Source: Bacillota bacterium
GTDB taxonomy: Bacteria; Bacillota; Clostridia; Acetivibrionales; Acetivibrionaceae
Direction: 5' to 3'
Length of the DNA: 64,000 nt
Assembly (NCBI GenBank): GCA_023398495.1
Contig: JAEWSG010000131.1
Location: 4,087-68,086 of the forward strand
Shown: piece after piece, positions 53,851 to 63,881 of the stretch
Position numbering within the stretch: position 1 is the first letter of the stretch
Layout of the letters: every line of letters starts with the position of its first letter
Position numbers and translations under genes: made by a program
Notes under the pieces: model-generated
Told to the model about the DNA's origin: nothing
Seen by the model: only the letters and a program-made list of their open reading frames with translations
Databases searched by the model: none

Positions 53851-55223
53851 TGCTTAAAGAATACAAAACTATTTCCGAAGTAGCCGGGCCTTTGATGCTT
53901 ATTAAACAAGTTGAAGGAGTTAAATATGGAGAACTTGGCGAAATAGAACTCTCGAGCGGTGAAATAAGACGATGCAGAGTACTTGAAGTAAACGGTGATA
54001 ACGCACTCGTTCAGCTATTTGAAAGCTCCGCAGGTATAAATGTCGCACAAAGCAAAGTAAGATTTTTGGGCAGAGGCTTAGAACTTCCGGTTTCTTTAGA
54101 TATGCTCGGAAGGGTATTCAGCGGCCTTGGAAGACCGGTTGACGGAGGACCGAATATTATTCCTGATACAAGACTTGATATGAACGGAATTCCAATGAAT
54201 CCTGCTGCCAGGAACTATCCTTCAGAGTTCATTCAAACGGGCGTTTCAGCAATAGATGGACTTAATACCCTTGTCCGCGGGCAGAAGCTCCCCATTTTCT
54301 CAGGTTCCGGTCTGCCTCATGCACAACTTGCAGCACAGATAGCCAGACAGGCAAAGGTACTTGGAACTGACAGTAAATTTGCGGTTGTATTTGCTGCCAT
54401 AGGTATAACCTTTGAGGAAGCAGACTTCTTTATATCAGACTTTAAACGCACAGGTGCAATAGACCGTACCGTGCTTTTTATCAACCTTGCCAATGACCCT
54501 GCCATAGAACGTATAGCAACGCCCCGTATGGCTCTGACAGCTGCGGAATATCTTGCCTTTGAAAAAGACATGCATGTGCTAGTTATACTTACCGATATAA
54601 CAAATTATGCTGAAGCACTCCGTGAAGTCTCAGCCGCAAGAAAAGAAGTACCGGGCAGAAGAGGCTATCCCGGCTACCTGTATACCGACCTTGCAACTTT
54701 GTACGAGAGAGCAGGCAGAAAGGTATCAAAGGATGGCAGTATTACATTGATACCTATTCTGACAATGCCGGAGGATGATAAAACCCATCCTATTCCAGAC
54801 CTTACAGGTTACATCACCGAAGGCCAGATTATTTTAGGAAGGGAACTGCACAGAAAAGCCATTACTCCTCCGATAGATGTTCTCCCGTCCCTTTCACGTC
54901 TTAAGGACAAGGGAATAGGAAAGGGTAAAACACGAGAGGATCATGCTGATACGATGAATCAGCTTTTTGCAGCATATGCAAGAGGTAAGGAAGCAAAAGA
55001 GCTTGCTGTAATATTAGGTGACGCTGCACTGACTGACGTTGACAAACTATATGCAAAATTTGCAGATGCTTTTGAAAAAGATTACGTTTCTCAGGGCTTT
55101 GAAGAGGACAGAACCATTCAGCAAACCCTTGACATTGGATGGAAACTCCTATCTATTTTACCGAGAAGCGAGCTTAAGCGTATAAGGGATGAGTATCTTG
55201 ACAAGTACTTACCTAAGAGTTGA
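53850..55223 (+). CDS. ntpB: V-type ATP synthase subunit B
   Basis: The nucleotide-binding non-catalytic subunit. The 457-residue product has PIFSGSGLPHAQLAAQIARQ in place of a functional P-loop, SAARKEVPGRRGYPGYLY and GRELHRKAITPPIDVLPSLSR. Its ATG overlaps the stop of subunit A by one base. Confidence 0.97.
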   Translation: MLKEYKTISEVAGPLMLIKQVEGVKYGELGEIELSSGEIRRCRVLEVNGDNALVQLFESSAGINVAQSKVRFLGRGLELPVSLDMLGRVFSGLGRPVDGGPNIIPDTRLDMNGIPMNPAARNYPSEFIQTGVSAIDGLNTLVRGQKLPIFSGSGLPHAQLAAQIARQAKVLGTDSKFAVVFAAIGITFEEADFFISDFKRTGAIDRTVLFINLANDPAIERIATPRMALTAAEYLAFEKDMHVLVILTDITNYAEALREVSAARKEVPGRRGYPGYLYTDLATLYERAGRKVSKDGSITLIPILTMPEDDKTHPIPDLTGYITEGQIILGRELHRKAITPPIDVLPSLSRLKDKGIGKGKTREDHADTMNQLFAAYARGKEAKELAVILGDAALTDVDKLYAKFADAFEKDYVSQGFEEDRTIQQTLDIGWKLLSILPRSELKRIRDEYLDKYLPKS

Positions 55224-55285
55224 GGAAATAAGGTACGTCTAAAACGTTTGAATAAATTTTCAAGAAGTATTACGAATTTAAAAAG

Positions 55286-55321
55286 TACTGTGGTTGTAAA
55301 TTCGTATTTGCAACCACAGTA
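55286..55321 (+). promoter_or_regulatory. Intercistronic hairpin between ntpB and ntpD
   Basis: TACTGTGGTTG pairs exactly with CAACCACAGTA, and the stem extends to about 15 bp with one wobble. There is no T-run, so it may be an RNA-stability or processing element rather than a terminator, within an otherwise tightly packed operon. Confidence 0.6.
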
Positions 55322-55354
55322 TAGTGCCTTTAATTATAAAAGGAGAGAATTGTT

Positions 55355-56011
55355 ATGGCAGTTATGAGAGTAAACCCAACCAGAATGGAGCTCACCCGTC
55401 TAAAGAAAAGACTGAAGGTTGCCCGGAGAGGGCATAAGCTATTAAAGGATAAAAGAGACGAATTAATGAAGAAATTTCTTGAACTGGTGAGGAAAAACAA
55501 AGAGCTTCGTGAAAAGGTTGAGGAAATGGTAATGGAAGTACACAGGAGTTTTCTTATAGCCAGAGCCGTTATGTCGTCTGAAACCCTCGAAGCTGCACTT
55601 ATGTTACCAAAACAAAATATATATCTTGATATCTCCACCAAAAATGTAATGAGCGTTGATGTTCCGGTACTTGAATACAAGACTTCTAGCCCGGATGACA
55701 CCGATATATATCCTTATGGTTTTGCAGGAACCTCAGCCGAACTAGACAGTGCAATAGGAACACTTTCCGAGGTTCTGCCACATATTCTCGAATTAGCCCA
55801 AATGGAAAAATCGGCTCAATTGCTTGCTGAGGAAATTGAAAAAACCCGAAGAAGAGTTAATGCTTTAGAATACGTAATGATTCCTCAACTCACTGAAACA
55901 ATTAAGTATATTACGATGAAGCTCGATGAAAATGAAAGAGGTAATCTGACACGTCTCATGAAGGTAAAAGATATGATGCTTGAACAGGCAAAAAGATCGA
56001 TGAATTACTAA
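55355..56011 (+). CDS. ntpD: V-type ATP synthase subunit D (rotor shaft)
   Basis: The central rotor subunit, analogous to F-type gamma. The 218-residue product is mostly two long helices: RVNPTRMELTRLKKRLKVA at the N-terminus and EIEKTRRRVNALEYVMIPQL near the C-terminus, both family signatures. It lies 131 nt after ntpB, the largest gap in the operon. AAAGGAGAG precedes ATG 55355. Confidence 0.96.
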   Translation: MAVMRVNPTRMELTRLKKRLKVARRGHKLLKDKRDELMKKFLELVRKNKELREKVEEMVMEVHRSFLIARAVMSSETLEAALMLPKQNIYLDISTKNVMSVDVPVLEYKTSSPDDTDIYPYGFAGTSAELDSAIGTLSEVLPHILELAQMEKSAQLLAEEIEKTRRRVNALEYVMIPQLTETIKYITMKLDENERGNLTRLMKVKDMMLEQAKRSMNY

Positions 56012-56015
56012 TAAA

Positions 56016-56052
56016 ACAGAGAACGGGTTATACACCGTTCTCTGTTTCTATT
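56016..56052 (+). terminator. Terminator of the V-ATPase operon
   Basis: ACAGAGAACGG (56016-56026) pairs exactly with CCGTTCTCTGT (56035-56045), followed by TTCTATTC. The rest of the gap 56053-56382 is AT-rich with no gene seen. Confidence 0.85.
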
Positions 56053-56382
56053 CTATTTGTTTACAAATTTTTAATGTTATAAACAGAAATTTGCAGTAAA
56101 CAATTGCGATGCTGTTACTTAATTGTTTTATGTCTTAAGTCTAGTTTTATAGTACTTCTGTACTATTCTAAATCCTTCCCCAGAATGATATAATATAAAT
56201 ATGTGTTATTTTGTTTAGTAAATATTTATTGTCTTTGGTTCAGAGATAAAATCCTGATTAAGAACGCAATTCATAATCATTTCTTTTTTTTCGTGGAGAA
56301 AGATATTGTACCTTACAAAAAATTACTACTTTTTATTCAGCAACCTTTTTAAACGCTATATATAAAAAAGGAGAGATGTAGT

Positions 56383-59300
56383 ATGAGGTACTTATCAAAG
56401 AAATGCAGCTTCAGACTTATCCTTGCGCTTCTCACCATTACAGCATTTTTCTTAAATAGCTTAGTAGTTATAAGTGCCGCTACCGTTACATATAATGAGG
56501 AGGAAATTCTTGTTAAGTTTAAAGACGGTGCAAACGTATCAGGCACGATTACAAAGCATGACTTGAAAGTATCTGAAAATGTCACAAAACTCAATACAAA
56601 GAAAGTTAAATTTAAAACCGGCAAGAACAGAAACAATGTTCTTTCCGAATTAAAGAAGGACCCTTCTGTTTTATATGCCCAACCCAACTACATATATAAA
56701 ACTTCAGCTATCCCGAATGATCCCAATTTTAACCTCCAATGGGGTCTTACAAGTATTAAAGCAGATAAGGCCTGGGATATATCAGAAGGTAGTGGAGATA
56801 TCATAGTTGCTGTTGCAGATACCGGTGTCGATGTTAATCACCCTGACCTTGCTTCAAGGCTTGTTTATGGTTATAACGCAATAAACAATACCAATAGTAC
56901 TGACGATGACAATGGTCATGGAACACATGTGGCTGGAATTTCTTCTGGAATAATAAACAACTCACGAGGAATCGCAGGTGTTGCAGGCAAAAGCAAAGTT
57001 ATGCCTATAAAAGTGCTTGATTCCAGTGGTTCAGGCTATACCTTCAATATAGCCAAGGGAATTATGTGGGCTGCTGACCACGGTGCTAAAATAATAAACC
57101 TGAGCCTTGGCTCCCCCTACCACGATAATTACCTTCAGGACGCAATCAATTACGCTTCTGATAAAGGTGTTCTTATTATAGCTGCAGCAGGAAATTCAAA
57201 TACAAGTGCTCCTTCATACCCTGCTGCACTCAATAACGTCATTGCAGTTTCAGCTATAGACAGAAGCAATGACAGGGCATACTTCTCAAATTATGGTTCG
57301 TATATTGACATTGCAGCTCCGGGAACAAGTATATATAGCACTACCTTTGACGGTGCATATGGATCTATGTCAGGAACATCAATGGCATGTCCGTTTGTTT
57401 CGGGTGCTGCCGCTCTGATATGGAGCCTGAATACCGAAAAAAGTCCTGCAGAAATTGAGGATATTTTAAAGAGCACTGCTTATGACCTAGGCTCAAGGGG
57501 AAGAGATGACGCCTTTGGTTATGGTCTGGTAGATGTATATAACGCTATTAAAATCATAGAGCCCGAACCTGAGGAGAACAATACCCCGCTTCCACCCTCA
57601 CCTTCTGCTCCCACCCCGGATAACAATCCGCCGGTTAATTCTCCTACACCTTCTCCAAACCCTGGAGACAGCCCTGAAACTCAACCCACACCTTCTTCGG
57701 GTATAATACCGTCACCAGGTACAAGTGCTGGGCCAATTCCCGAACCTGGACTTCATCCTATGGGAAGTGTTGAAAGACCCATGAATGCGGAAATTATAAG
57801 CGGACAATACAACATAAGTGGTTGGTTTTTAGATAATAGCGGCGTAAGTAAAATTGAGATCCTTGTCGACAACAATTTTATAGGATATGCTACTTATGGC
57901 AGTTTGAGGCCAGATATTGAAGCGATGTTCCCGGAATATGAAAACCCGAACTGCGGATTTGATTATACCCTGAATACTTCTGATCTTGCAAAAGGAAGCC
58001 ACCTTCTCACAATACGTGAGACTTCTTCTGGCGGCTCCCAAACCTCACTCTCTCCGGTATTATTTACCATAGGAAGTGAAGGGGAAGCCACACCTCTGCC
58101 ATCACCTACACCCCCACTAAATCCTGATGCCGGTAATATAAACTATGATCTTTCAGAAGACGCTTATGTAACAATAACAATACATGACAGTTTTGATGCA
58201 TTAGTTAAAACATTAGAGAAAAATGTTTTGAAAAAGGCCGGTGAATGTACGGTTAAGTGGGATGGAAAAAACTCCGCCGGACAGCCTGTTCCCGATGGTG
58301 TCTATACATACCGTATAATTGCTGTAGACCTTGCAGGATTGGAATCGGAACCCATCACCGGAAAAATAATTGTCGAACGTCTAAATCCTTCAATAACTGC
58401 AGTTATGGATAATCCGGATCCATTTGACCCTGTCACAGACTTAGAAAATACTATTACCTATACAATATCCGAAAATGCAGTTGTAAATATCGGCATTTAT
58501 AATGAAAGTAATATGCTCATTAAAGATCTTGGCAGCAAAGAAGCAACTATGGGCAGTAATAATGCATCTTGGGACGGAACTGATGAAGATGGGCAAATAG
58601 TGGGTAACGGAACTTATACCTATAAAATTAATGCAACAGATGCTTTTGACAAACCCTCTAAAACAGTAACAGGAACCATTTCTATTGGCGAACTGGACTT
58701 CCCTGTTATAAGCAATTTTTCAGCTAATCCGAACCCATTTACACCTACTGGCAGTAATACCACCACAATCACCTACAACATCTCCAAAAACGCTGTCGTT
58801 AATGTTGCTGTCTATGACCTGGCAAATAACCTTGTAAAAAGTCTGGAAAATGATGTCTCGAAAAAAGCAGGAACACAAAGTACCCTGTGGGATGGCAAAA
58901 ACCTGGCAGATTATATTGTTCAAAATGGCAACTTTATAGTAAGAATAACCGCTGTAGACACAGATGGTATTGAAGCTGAGCCTCTATCCGGCAGCATAAC
59001 AGTAACAGGGCAAACCGGCAATGATGAAACCCAAATTATAACTGAAGTTGCCGACTACCCTGATCCATTTATAATAAGCGAACATAATAATTCTGAAATA
59101 TCCTTTAATCTTTCTGTTAATGCCTACCTGAAACTTAACATTTATGACAGCAATGGAACTCTTATAAGGAAAATATGGGATGGTACGTCAAAATCAGGTC
59201 CAAATAAGTTTACCTGGAATGGAATGAACACTTCAGGTACCATTGTGGATGATGGAATTTATACTTATGTAATCAGTGCGGTAAGTTCTATTGACGGAAA

Positions 59301-62300
59301 AAGCCAGAGTACATCAGGTACAATCAGAACCGATTCAGGCAGACCTGTTATCAGTGAAGATAATGCAAATCCCAATCCCTTTGCACCATCGGGAATAAAT
59401 AATACAATAATTTCGTACAGATTATCGGAAAACAGCCTGGTTAGCTTGTCTATTTATGATAGTAAGGGAAAGCTTGTAAAAACACTGCAAAATAAAATCC
59501 GAAAAATGTCAGGAGTTAATTCCTGCAGCTGGGATGGCAAAGATTCATCCGGCAGAATAGTTGAAGCCGGGAGCTACTCCTATAAAATCGATGCTGTAGA
59601 TGATTCTGGGCAAAACGCAGCTCCTGCAACAGGAATTATAAATATAAACAGTGAAAACATTCCACTAATTTACTCTGTTTCTGATCTTCCCGACCCATTT
59701 GCTCCTGACGGAATCAGAGTAAGTACAATATTCTTTTCACTGTCTGAAGATGCAGATATGAAAATTAACATTTATAAAAGCAACGGTACATTGGTCAAAC
59801 AACTTCTTAATGAAAAAGTATTTGCAGGACACAATGCTGTAAACTGGAATGGGCAGGATGCATCCGGTGTATTGGTAGAAAACGGCATGTACACTTACAC
59901 AATAAGTGCTGTCAATAAATCTGATAATATAAGCCAGGTATACTCCGGTAGCATTACTGTTGACTTTGAAGCACCAAAAGTGAGCAGTGTGAGCTTTAAT
60001 CCAAATCCATTTTTACCAACAGGTACAAATGACGGCGTACTCTCTTACTCGTTGTCAGAACCTGCTTATGTGACTATCAGCATCCTTGACAATGCAAACA
60101 AAGTAATTAAAACTCTTGAAGACAAAGCTCTGAAAGCTGAAGGTTCAAACAAAGCATTCTGGGATGGTATAAATTCATCCGGCTTTGTTGCTGCTGACGG
60201 AAATTACACTTACAAAATAGAAGCTGAAGACCTTGTAGGTCTCACTTCTGAAGCTGTTACAGGGGTTATCATAGTTAATGGAAAAAGGCCTGTCATAACA
60301 GATGTAGGAGATAGTCCTGACCCCTTTGCCCCGAACGGAACCAACAGCAATACTATTTCTTTTAAACTATCTGAAAAAGCTGGTGTAAAACTCGAAATTC
60401 AGGATACAAACGGAAATACTGTCAGAAGTCTTCTGGATGGTGAACTGTCATCCGGTATGAACAAAGCAGAGTGGGATGGAAAAAACGAATCAGGAAACAT
60501 AGTTTCCGACGGTACCTTTATATACAGCATAGAAGCAACCGACTCCTTTGGAAGCAGATCTGCAGCGATTAAAGGTGTAATATCAGTTGGCACCGGAACA
60601 CCTGTAGTTACTATTATAGGTATCAGCCCAAACCCATACAAAACAGCAGGTGTTGGGTTAGAAAACATTTTCTTCAACTTAAATTCAAATGCAAAAACCA
60701 CTATAAAAATATTTGACAAAAATGGACTACCTGTAATAACACTTGAAGACAGTAAGTCTAGAAACTCTGGTGTAAATCAGGCTGCATGGGATGGAAAAAA
60801 CTCTTCCGGCGAAACCGTACCTGACGGCAAATATACTTTTGAGATTTCCGCAGTGTCCTTTGCAGGAATTGCATCAAAAACTCAAAGCGGAACTATCCAT
60901 GTAATAAAATCAGATACGCTGGTAACAACTATTATTGACAGTCCTGATCCCTTCAGTCCTACAGGCAATAATTATAATACAATATCCTTCAGTACATCAA
61001 AACCGTGTGATGCTACACTTGATATCTTTGACGCAACAGGCAAATTGGTAAAAAATCTATTTAAGGGAAAGCTAAAAAAAGGTGAGCAAGCCTTTACTTG
61101 GGATGGGAAAAATTCTTCCGGAAAAATTGTTCCAGACGGAATTTATACCTATGTGCTTGATGCTGTAACAAACAGTGAAAAGGATTCATCTCATTTGACC
61201 GGTACAATCACAGTGGGATCGGGATCAGATGCTCTTAATGTTTCTATAAATTCCATAAGTCCGGATCCATTTGAACCAGGTGATAACAACTTTGCCTCAA
61301 TAATTTACACTCTTTCTGCCAAGGCTTCTGTAAACATTTCAATATATGACAGTTCAAACAACCTTGTACAAGCAACAGAAAGGGATGTCCAAAAACTTGC
61401 CGGAGTAAACACCTCACTCTGGGACGGCAGAAATCTTACCGGCTCTTTGGTAAGAAACGGAGAATACACTGTCAAAGTAACGGCAACAGAGGGTTCAAAC
61501 CAATCTGTGTCAACCGGAAAAATCACCTTAGTACAAGCACTCCCTGAAATTACAGAAGTAAAAGACAGTCCTGATCCTTTTAGCCCGAAAACAGGCTACA
61601 ATACCATTGAATATTCCATAAGTAAAGATGCTAAAGTATCCATAAACATATATGACTATGCAAATCAGCTTGTAAAAACAGTATTTGAGGGTAATGTAAC
61701 AAGCGGCTACAACTGTGCTGCCTGGGACGGGACAAACATGTCAGGAAGCATTGTACCTGAAGGAACTTATACATACATTATAAACACCGTAGACCTGTTC
61801 GGAAATCAGGCATATCCTGTAAAAGGCAGTATAACTGTTGATATGACAGGAGCATTTATATCCGATACAAAAGTAAGCCTGATACCGTTTACACCAACCG
61901 GAGAAAATAGCGTAACCATTTTCTATAATATATCCGAAGATGCGAACGTATCAGTAAAATTATACAACAGCTCAAATATCTTTGTTAGAACTTTGGAAAC
62001 CATCTCTATAAAGAAAGCCGGAGAAAATTGGGTGACTTGGAATGGTAGAGATGATAATGGACAGATAGTTAATCCGGGAACTTATACTTATCGAATAGAA
62101 GCTGAGGATCTGACGGGCAATCAATCACCTGTAGTAACAGATACAATATTGGTTGAAAAATATGATTCAACCCCCATCACAGACGTAATCTCACTTGATG
62201 AAGCAGATTTTCAGAAAGACGGTACGCTTCAAGGCAGCTTAATAACCTGGAATCCTGCTTATGGCAAAATCAGCGATACGATAAAGTCAAACAGAGCTTG

Positions 62301-63744
62301 GGTAAACAGTAAAGGTATTGACTTTGGCGGGACTCCTAACGGATTTGTAACTGCAACAAAAACCTCAGGAGACTTAGGAGATTCAACAGGCGTATGTGTA
62401 GGTTTTATTTCTCCAAGCTTCATTGAACGTGACCATGGCTTAAGTGATAATGAAATCTTGAACATTGATCTGCTAAACGGACCTGCTGACAGTGTTGAAG
62501 TCGAGTTGACAACGCTTCCGGAATCAGCTTTAAAAGGAAGGCTTATCAGCAACCAATACTCAACAGTAATAGTAAATGCTTTTGATTCGAACAATAGAAT
62601 TGTTGGAAGTAAAACTCAAACCTTTATGGGTGTTACCAACCATAATCTTACACCTGTAAAAGTAAAAATTACATCAGACAACCCCGACATTACCAGAGTA
62701 ACATTAGAAACAACTCAGTTCCCTTATACAGGAGTTTGGCTGGAATCAATCGGTTATAATTCAAACACCTCTGGTAATCCTGGTATTGTAACTCCTACAC
62801 CCGTTCAATCTACACCTGCACCTGGTAACCCAACTCCGGAACCTTCCAACCATACACCTGCACCCGGTAAACCCACTCCAGAACCTGGCAACGCTACGCC
62901 TCAACCTGACAATCCAGCACCTACTCCTGGCAGCTCCACACCGGCACCAGCTACACCAACACCGGCTACACCAACCAAACCTGGTGATACTACGCCTAAA
63001 AACCCGGATTCAACACCTGTACCAACACCGTCTGAGCCAGGTAACACTAAAACACCTGCACCAAATACACTTACTATAACTCAGCACTCTATAGACCCTG
63101 ATCCTTTTGACCCATCAATACAGAACACTGCTGAGGTAAAATATGCATTATCTACATCTGCAAAAGTTACTGTTGCCATATATGACAACACAGATACACT
63201 TATTAAGGTTCTTGAAACCAATGCACTAAAAAATATCGGCAGTAATTCAGCAAGCTGGGATGGAACGAATATCTCCGGCAGCAAGATTACTTCCGGAACA
63301 TACAAATACATAATAGCAGCAGCAAAAAGTGATAATTCGGCTTCTATCACCGTATCTGGCTCCTTTACGGTTAAGATAACCGCTCTGACTGTTACATCAG
63401 TAAGTGATGCTCCTGACCCATTCGGAGCAAACGGAACAAGAGTAAGCACAATTAAATTTACATTGTCGAAAGCGGCAAATGTGACAATTAAAGTATACGA
63501 CTCAAGCAATAAGCTTGTTAAGACAATTGTTGACAGCAACCTTAACTCCGGTATAAATACAGTAACCTGGAACGGAAAAAATGAAAACGGACTTCTTGTT
63601 AAAGACGGCAAATATACTTACAAGCTAGATGCACAAGATGCATCGGGAAACAAAATAGCTCCAATAACCGGAGTACTGGATCTTGATGCAACGCCACCAC
63701 GTGTCACTAAACAAATTTCTGCACCTGTATTTATAGGATTTTAG
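56383..63744 (+). CDS. Giant secreted subtilisin-like protease with FlgD-type Ig repeats
   Basis: The 2,453-residue precursor has a signal peptide (ends near VVISA), an inhibitor-like prodomain (VLSELKKDPSVLYAQPN), and an S8 protease with D146 (VADTGVDVNHP), H179 (NGHGTHVAG) and S333 (GTSMACP). A Pro-rich linker (about 397-465) and a small Ig-like domain follow. Fifteen ~85-residue repeats of FlgD Ig-like type then run to the end, marked by (S/N)P(D/N)PF near each start and WDGKNSSG...DGxYTY near each end. A non-repeat domain (about 1930-2130) and a second Pro/Thr linker (about 2135-2225) separate repeats 13 and 14. No LPXTG or S-layer anchor is visible; the last repeat ends abruptly (VFIGF). 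Confidence 0.92.
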   Translation: MRYLSKKCSFRLILALLTITAFFLNSLVVISAATVTYNEEEILVKFKDGANVSGTITKHDLKVSENVTKLNTKKVKFKTGKNRNNVLSELKKDPSVLYAQPNYIYKTSAIPNDPNFNLQWGLTSIKADKAWDISEGSGDIIVAVADTGVDVNHPDLASRLVYGYNAINNTNSTDDDNGHGTHVAGISSGIINNSRGIAGVAGKSKVMPIKVLDSSGSGYTFNIAKGIMWAADHGAKIINLSLGSPYHDNYLQDAINYASDKGVLIIAAAGNSNTSAPSYPAALNNVIAVSAIDRSNDRAYFSNYGSYIDIAAPGTSIYSTTFDGAYGSMSGTSMACPFVSGAAALIWSLNTEKSPAEIEDILKSTAYDLGSRGRDDAFGYGLVDVYNAIKIIEPEPEENNTPLPPSPSAPTPDNNPPVNSPTPSPNPGDSPETQPTPSSGIIPSPGTSAGPIPEPGLHPMGSVERPMNAEIISGQYNISGWFLDNSGVSKIEILVDNNFIGYATYGSLRPDIEAMFPEYENPNCGFDYTLNTSDLAKGSHLLTIRETSSGGSQTSLSPVLFTIGSEGEATPLPSPTPPLNPDAGNINYDLSEDAYVTITIHDSFDALVKTLEKNVLKKAGECTVKWDGKNSAGQPVPDGVYTYRIIAVDLAGLESEPITGKIIVERLNPSITAVMDNPDPFDPVTDLENTITYTISENAVVNIGIYNESNMLIKDLGSKEATMGSNNASWDGTDEDGQIVGNGTYTYKINATDAFDKPSKTVTGTISIGELDFPVISNFSANPNPFTPTGSNTTTITYNISKNAVVNVAVYDLANNLVKSLENDVSKKAGTQSTLWDGKNLADYIVQNGNFIVRITAVDTDGIEAEPLSGSITVTGQTGNDETQIITEVADYPDPFIISEHNNSEISFNLSVNAYLKLNIYDSNGTLIRKIWDGTSKSGPNKFTWNGMNTSGTIVDDGIYTYVISAVSSIDGKSQSTSGTIRTDSGRPVISEDNANPNPFAPSGINNTIISYRLSENSLVSLSIYDSKGKLVKTLQNKIRKMSGVNSCSWDGKDSSGRIVEAGSYSYKIDAVDDSGQNAAPATGIININSENIPLIYSVSDLPDPFAPDGIRVSTIFFSLSEDADMKINIYKSNGTLVKQLLNEKVFAGHNAVNWNGQDASGVLVENGMYTYTISAVNKSDNISQVYSGSITVDFEAPKVSSVSFNPNPFLPTGTNDGVLSYSLSEPAYVTISILDNANKVIKTLEDKALKAEGSNKAFWDGINSSGFVAADGNYTYKIEAEDLVGLTSEAVTGVIIVNGKRPVITDVGDSPDPFAPNGTNSNTISFKLSEKAGVKLEIQDTNGNTVRSLLDGELSSGMNKAEWDGKNESGNIVSDGTFIYSIEATDSFGSRSAAIKGVISVGTGTPVVTIIGISPNPYKTAGVGLENIFFNLNSNAKTTIKIFDKNGLPVITLEDSKSRNSGVNQAAWDGKNSSGETVPDGKYTFEISAVSFAGIASKTQSGTIHVIKSDTLVTTIIDSPDPFSPTGNNYNTISFSTSKPCDATLDIFDATGKLVKNLFKGKLKKGEQAFTWDGKNSSGKIVPDGIYTYVLDAVTNSEKDSSHLTGTITVGSGSDALNVSINSISPDPFEPGDNNFASIIYTLSAKASVNISIYDSSNNLVQATERDVQKLAGVNTSLWDGRNLTGSLVRNGEYTVKVTATEGSNQSVSTGKITLVQALPEITEVKDSPDPFSPKTGYNTIEYSISKDAKVSINIYDYANQLVKTVFEGNVTSGYNCAAWDGTNMSGSIVPEGTYTYIINTVDLFGNQAYPVKGSITVDMTGAFISDTKVSLIPFTPTGENSVTIFYNISEDANVSVKLYNSSNIFVRTLETISIKKAGENWVTWNGRDDNGQIVNPGTYTYRIEAEDLTGNQSPVVTDTILVEKYDSTPITDVISLDEADFQKDGTLQGSLITWNPAYGKISDTIKSNRAWVNSKGIDFGGTPNGFVTATKTSGDLGDSTGVCVGFISPSFIERDHGLSDNEILNIDLLNGPADSVEVELTTLPESALKGRLISNQYSTVIVNAFDSNNRIVGSKTQTFMGVTNHNLTPVKVKITSDNPDITRVTLETTQFPYTGVWLESIGYNSNTSGNPGIVTPTPVQSTPAPGNPTPEPSNHTPAPGKPTPEPGNATPQPDNPAPTPGSSTPAPATPTPATPTKPGDTTPKNPDSTPVPTPSEPGNTKTPAPNTLTITQHSIDPDPFDPSIQNTAEVKYALSTSAKVTVAIYDNTDTLIKVLETNALKNIGSNSASWDGTNISGSKITSGTYKYIIAAAKSDNSASITVSGSFTVKITALTVTSVSDAPDPFGANGTRVSTIKFTLSKAANVTIKVYDSSNKLVKTIVDSNLNSGINTVTWNGKNENGLLVKDGKYTYKLDAQDASGNKIAPITGVLDLDATPPRVTKQISAPVFIGF

Positions 63745-63787
63745 AAATACAGGTAAGGATGAGACTACAAGCTGTTAAATTACATTT

Positions 63788-63830
63788 AAAAAGAGCTGCA
63801 GATATTCATCTGTGGCTCTTTTATTTTGTC
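63788..63830 (+). terminator. Terminator after the giant protease gene
   Basis: AAAGAGC...GCTCTTT with an inner CAGAT/ATCTG stem (two G-U pairs) is followed by TTATTTTGTC. Confidence 0.8.
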
Positions 63831-63881
63831 TATATAAAGACAAATTCATCCCAACTATTTACAGTATGGTTGCATTTAATT

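Noticed and set aside
58100..63700. Tandem DNA repeats suggesting a satellite array
   Set aside because: The repetition is at protein level (FlgD-type Ig domains); the nucleotide copies have diverged.
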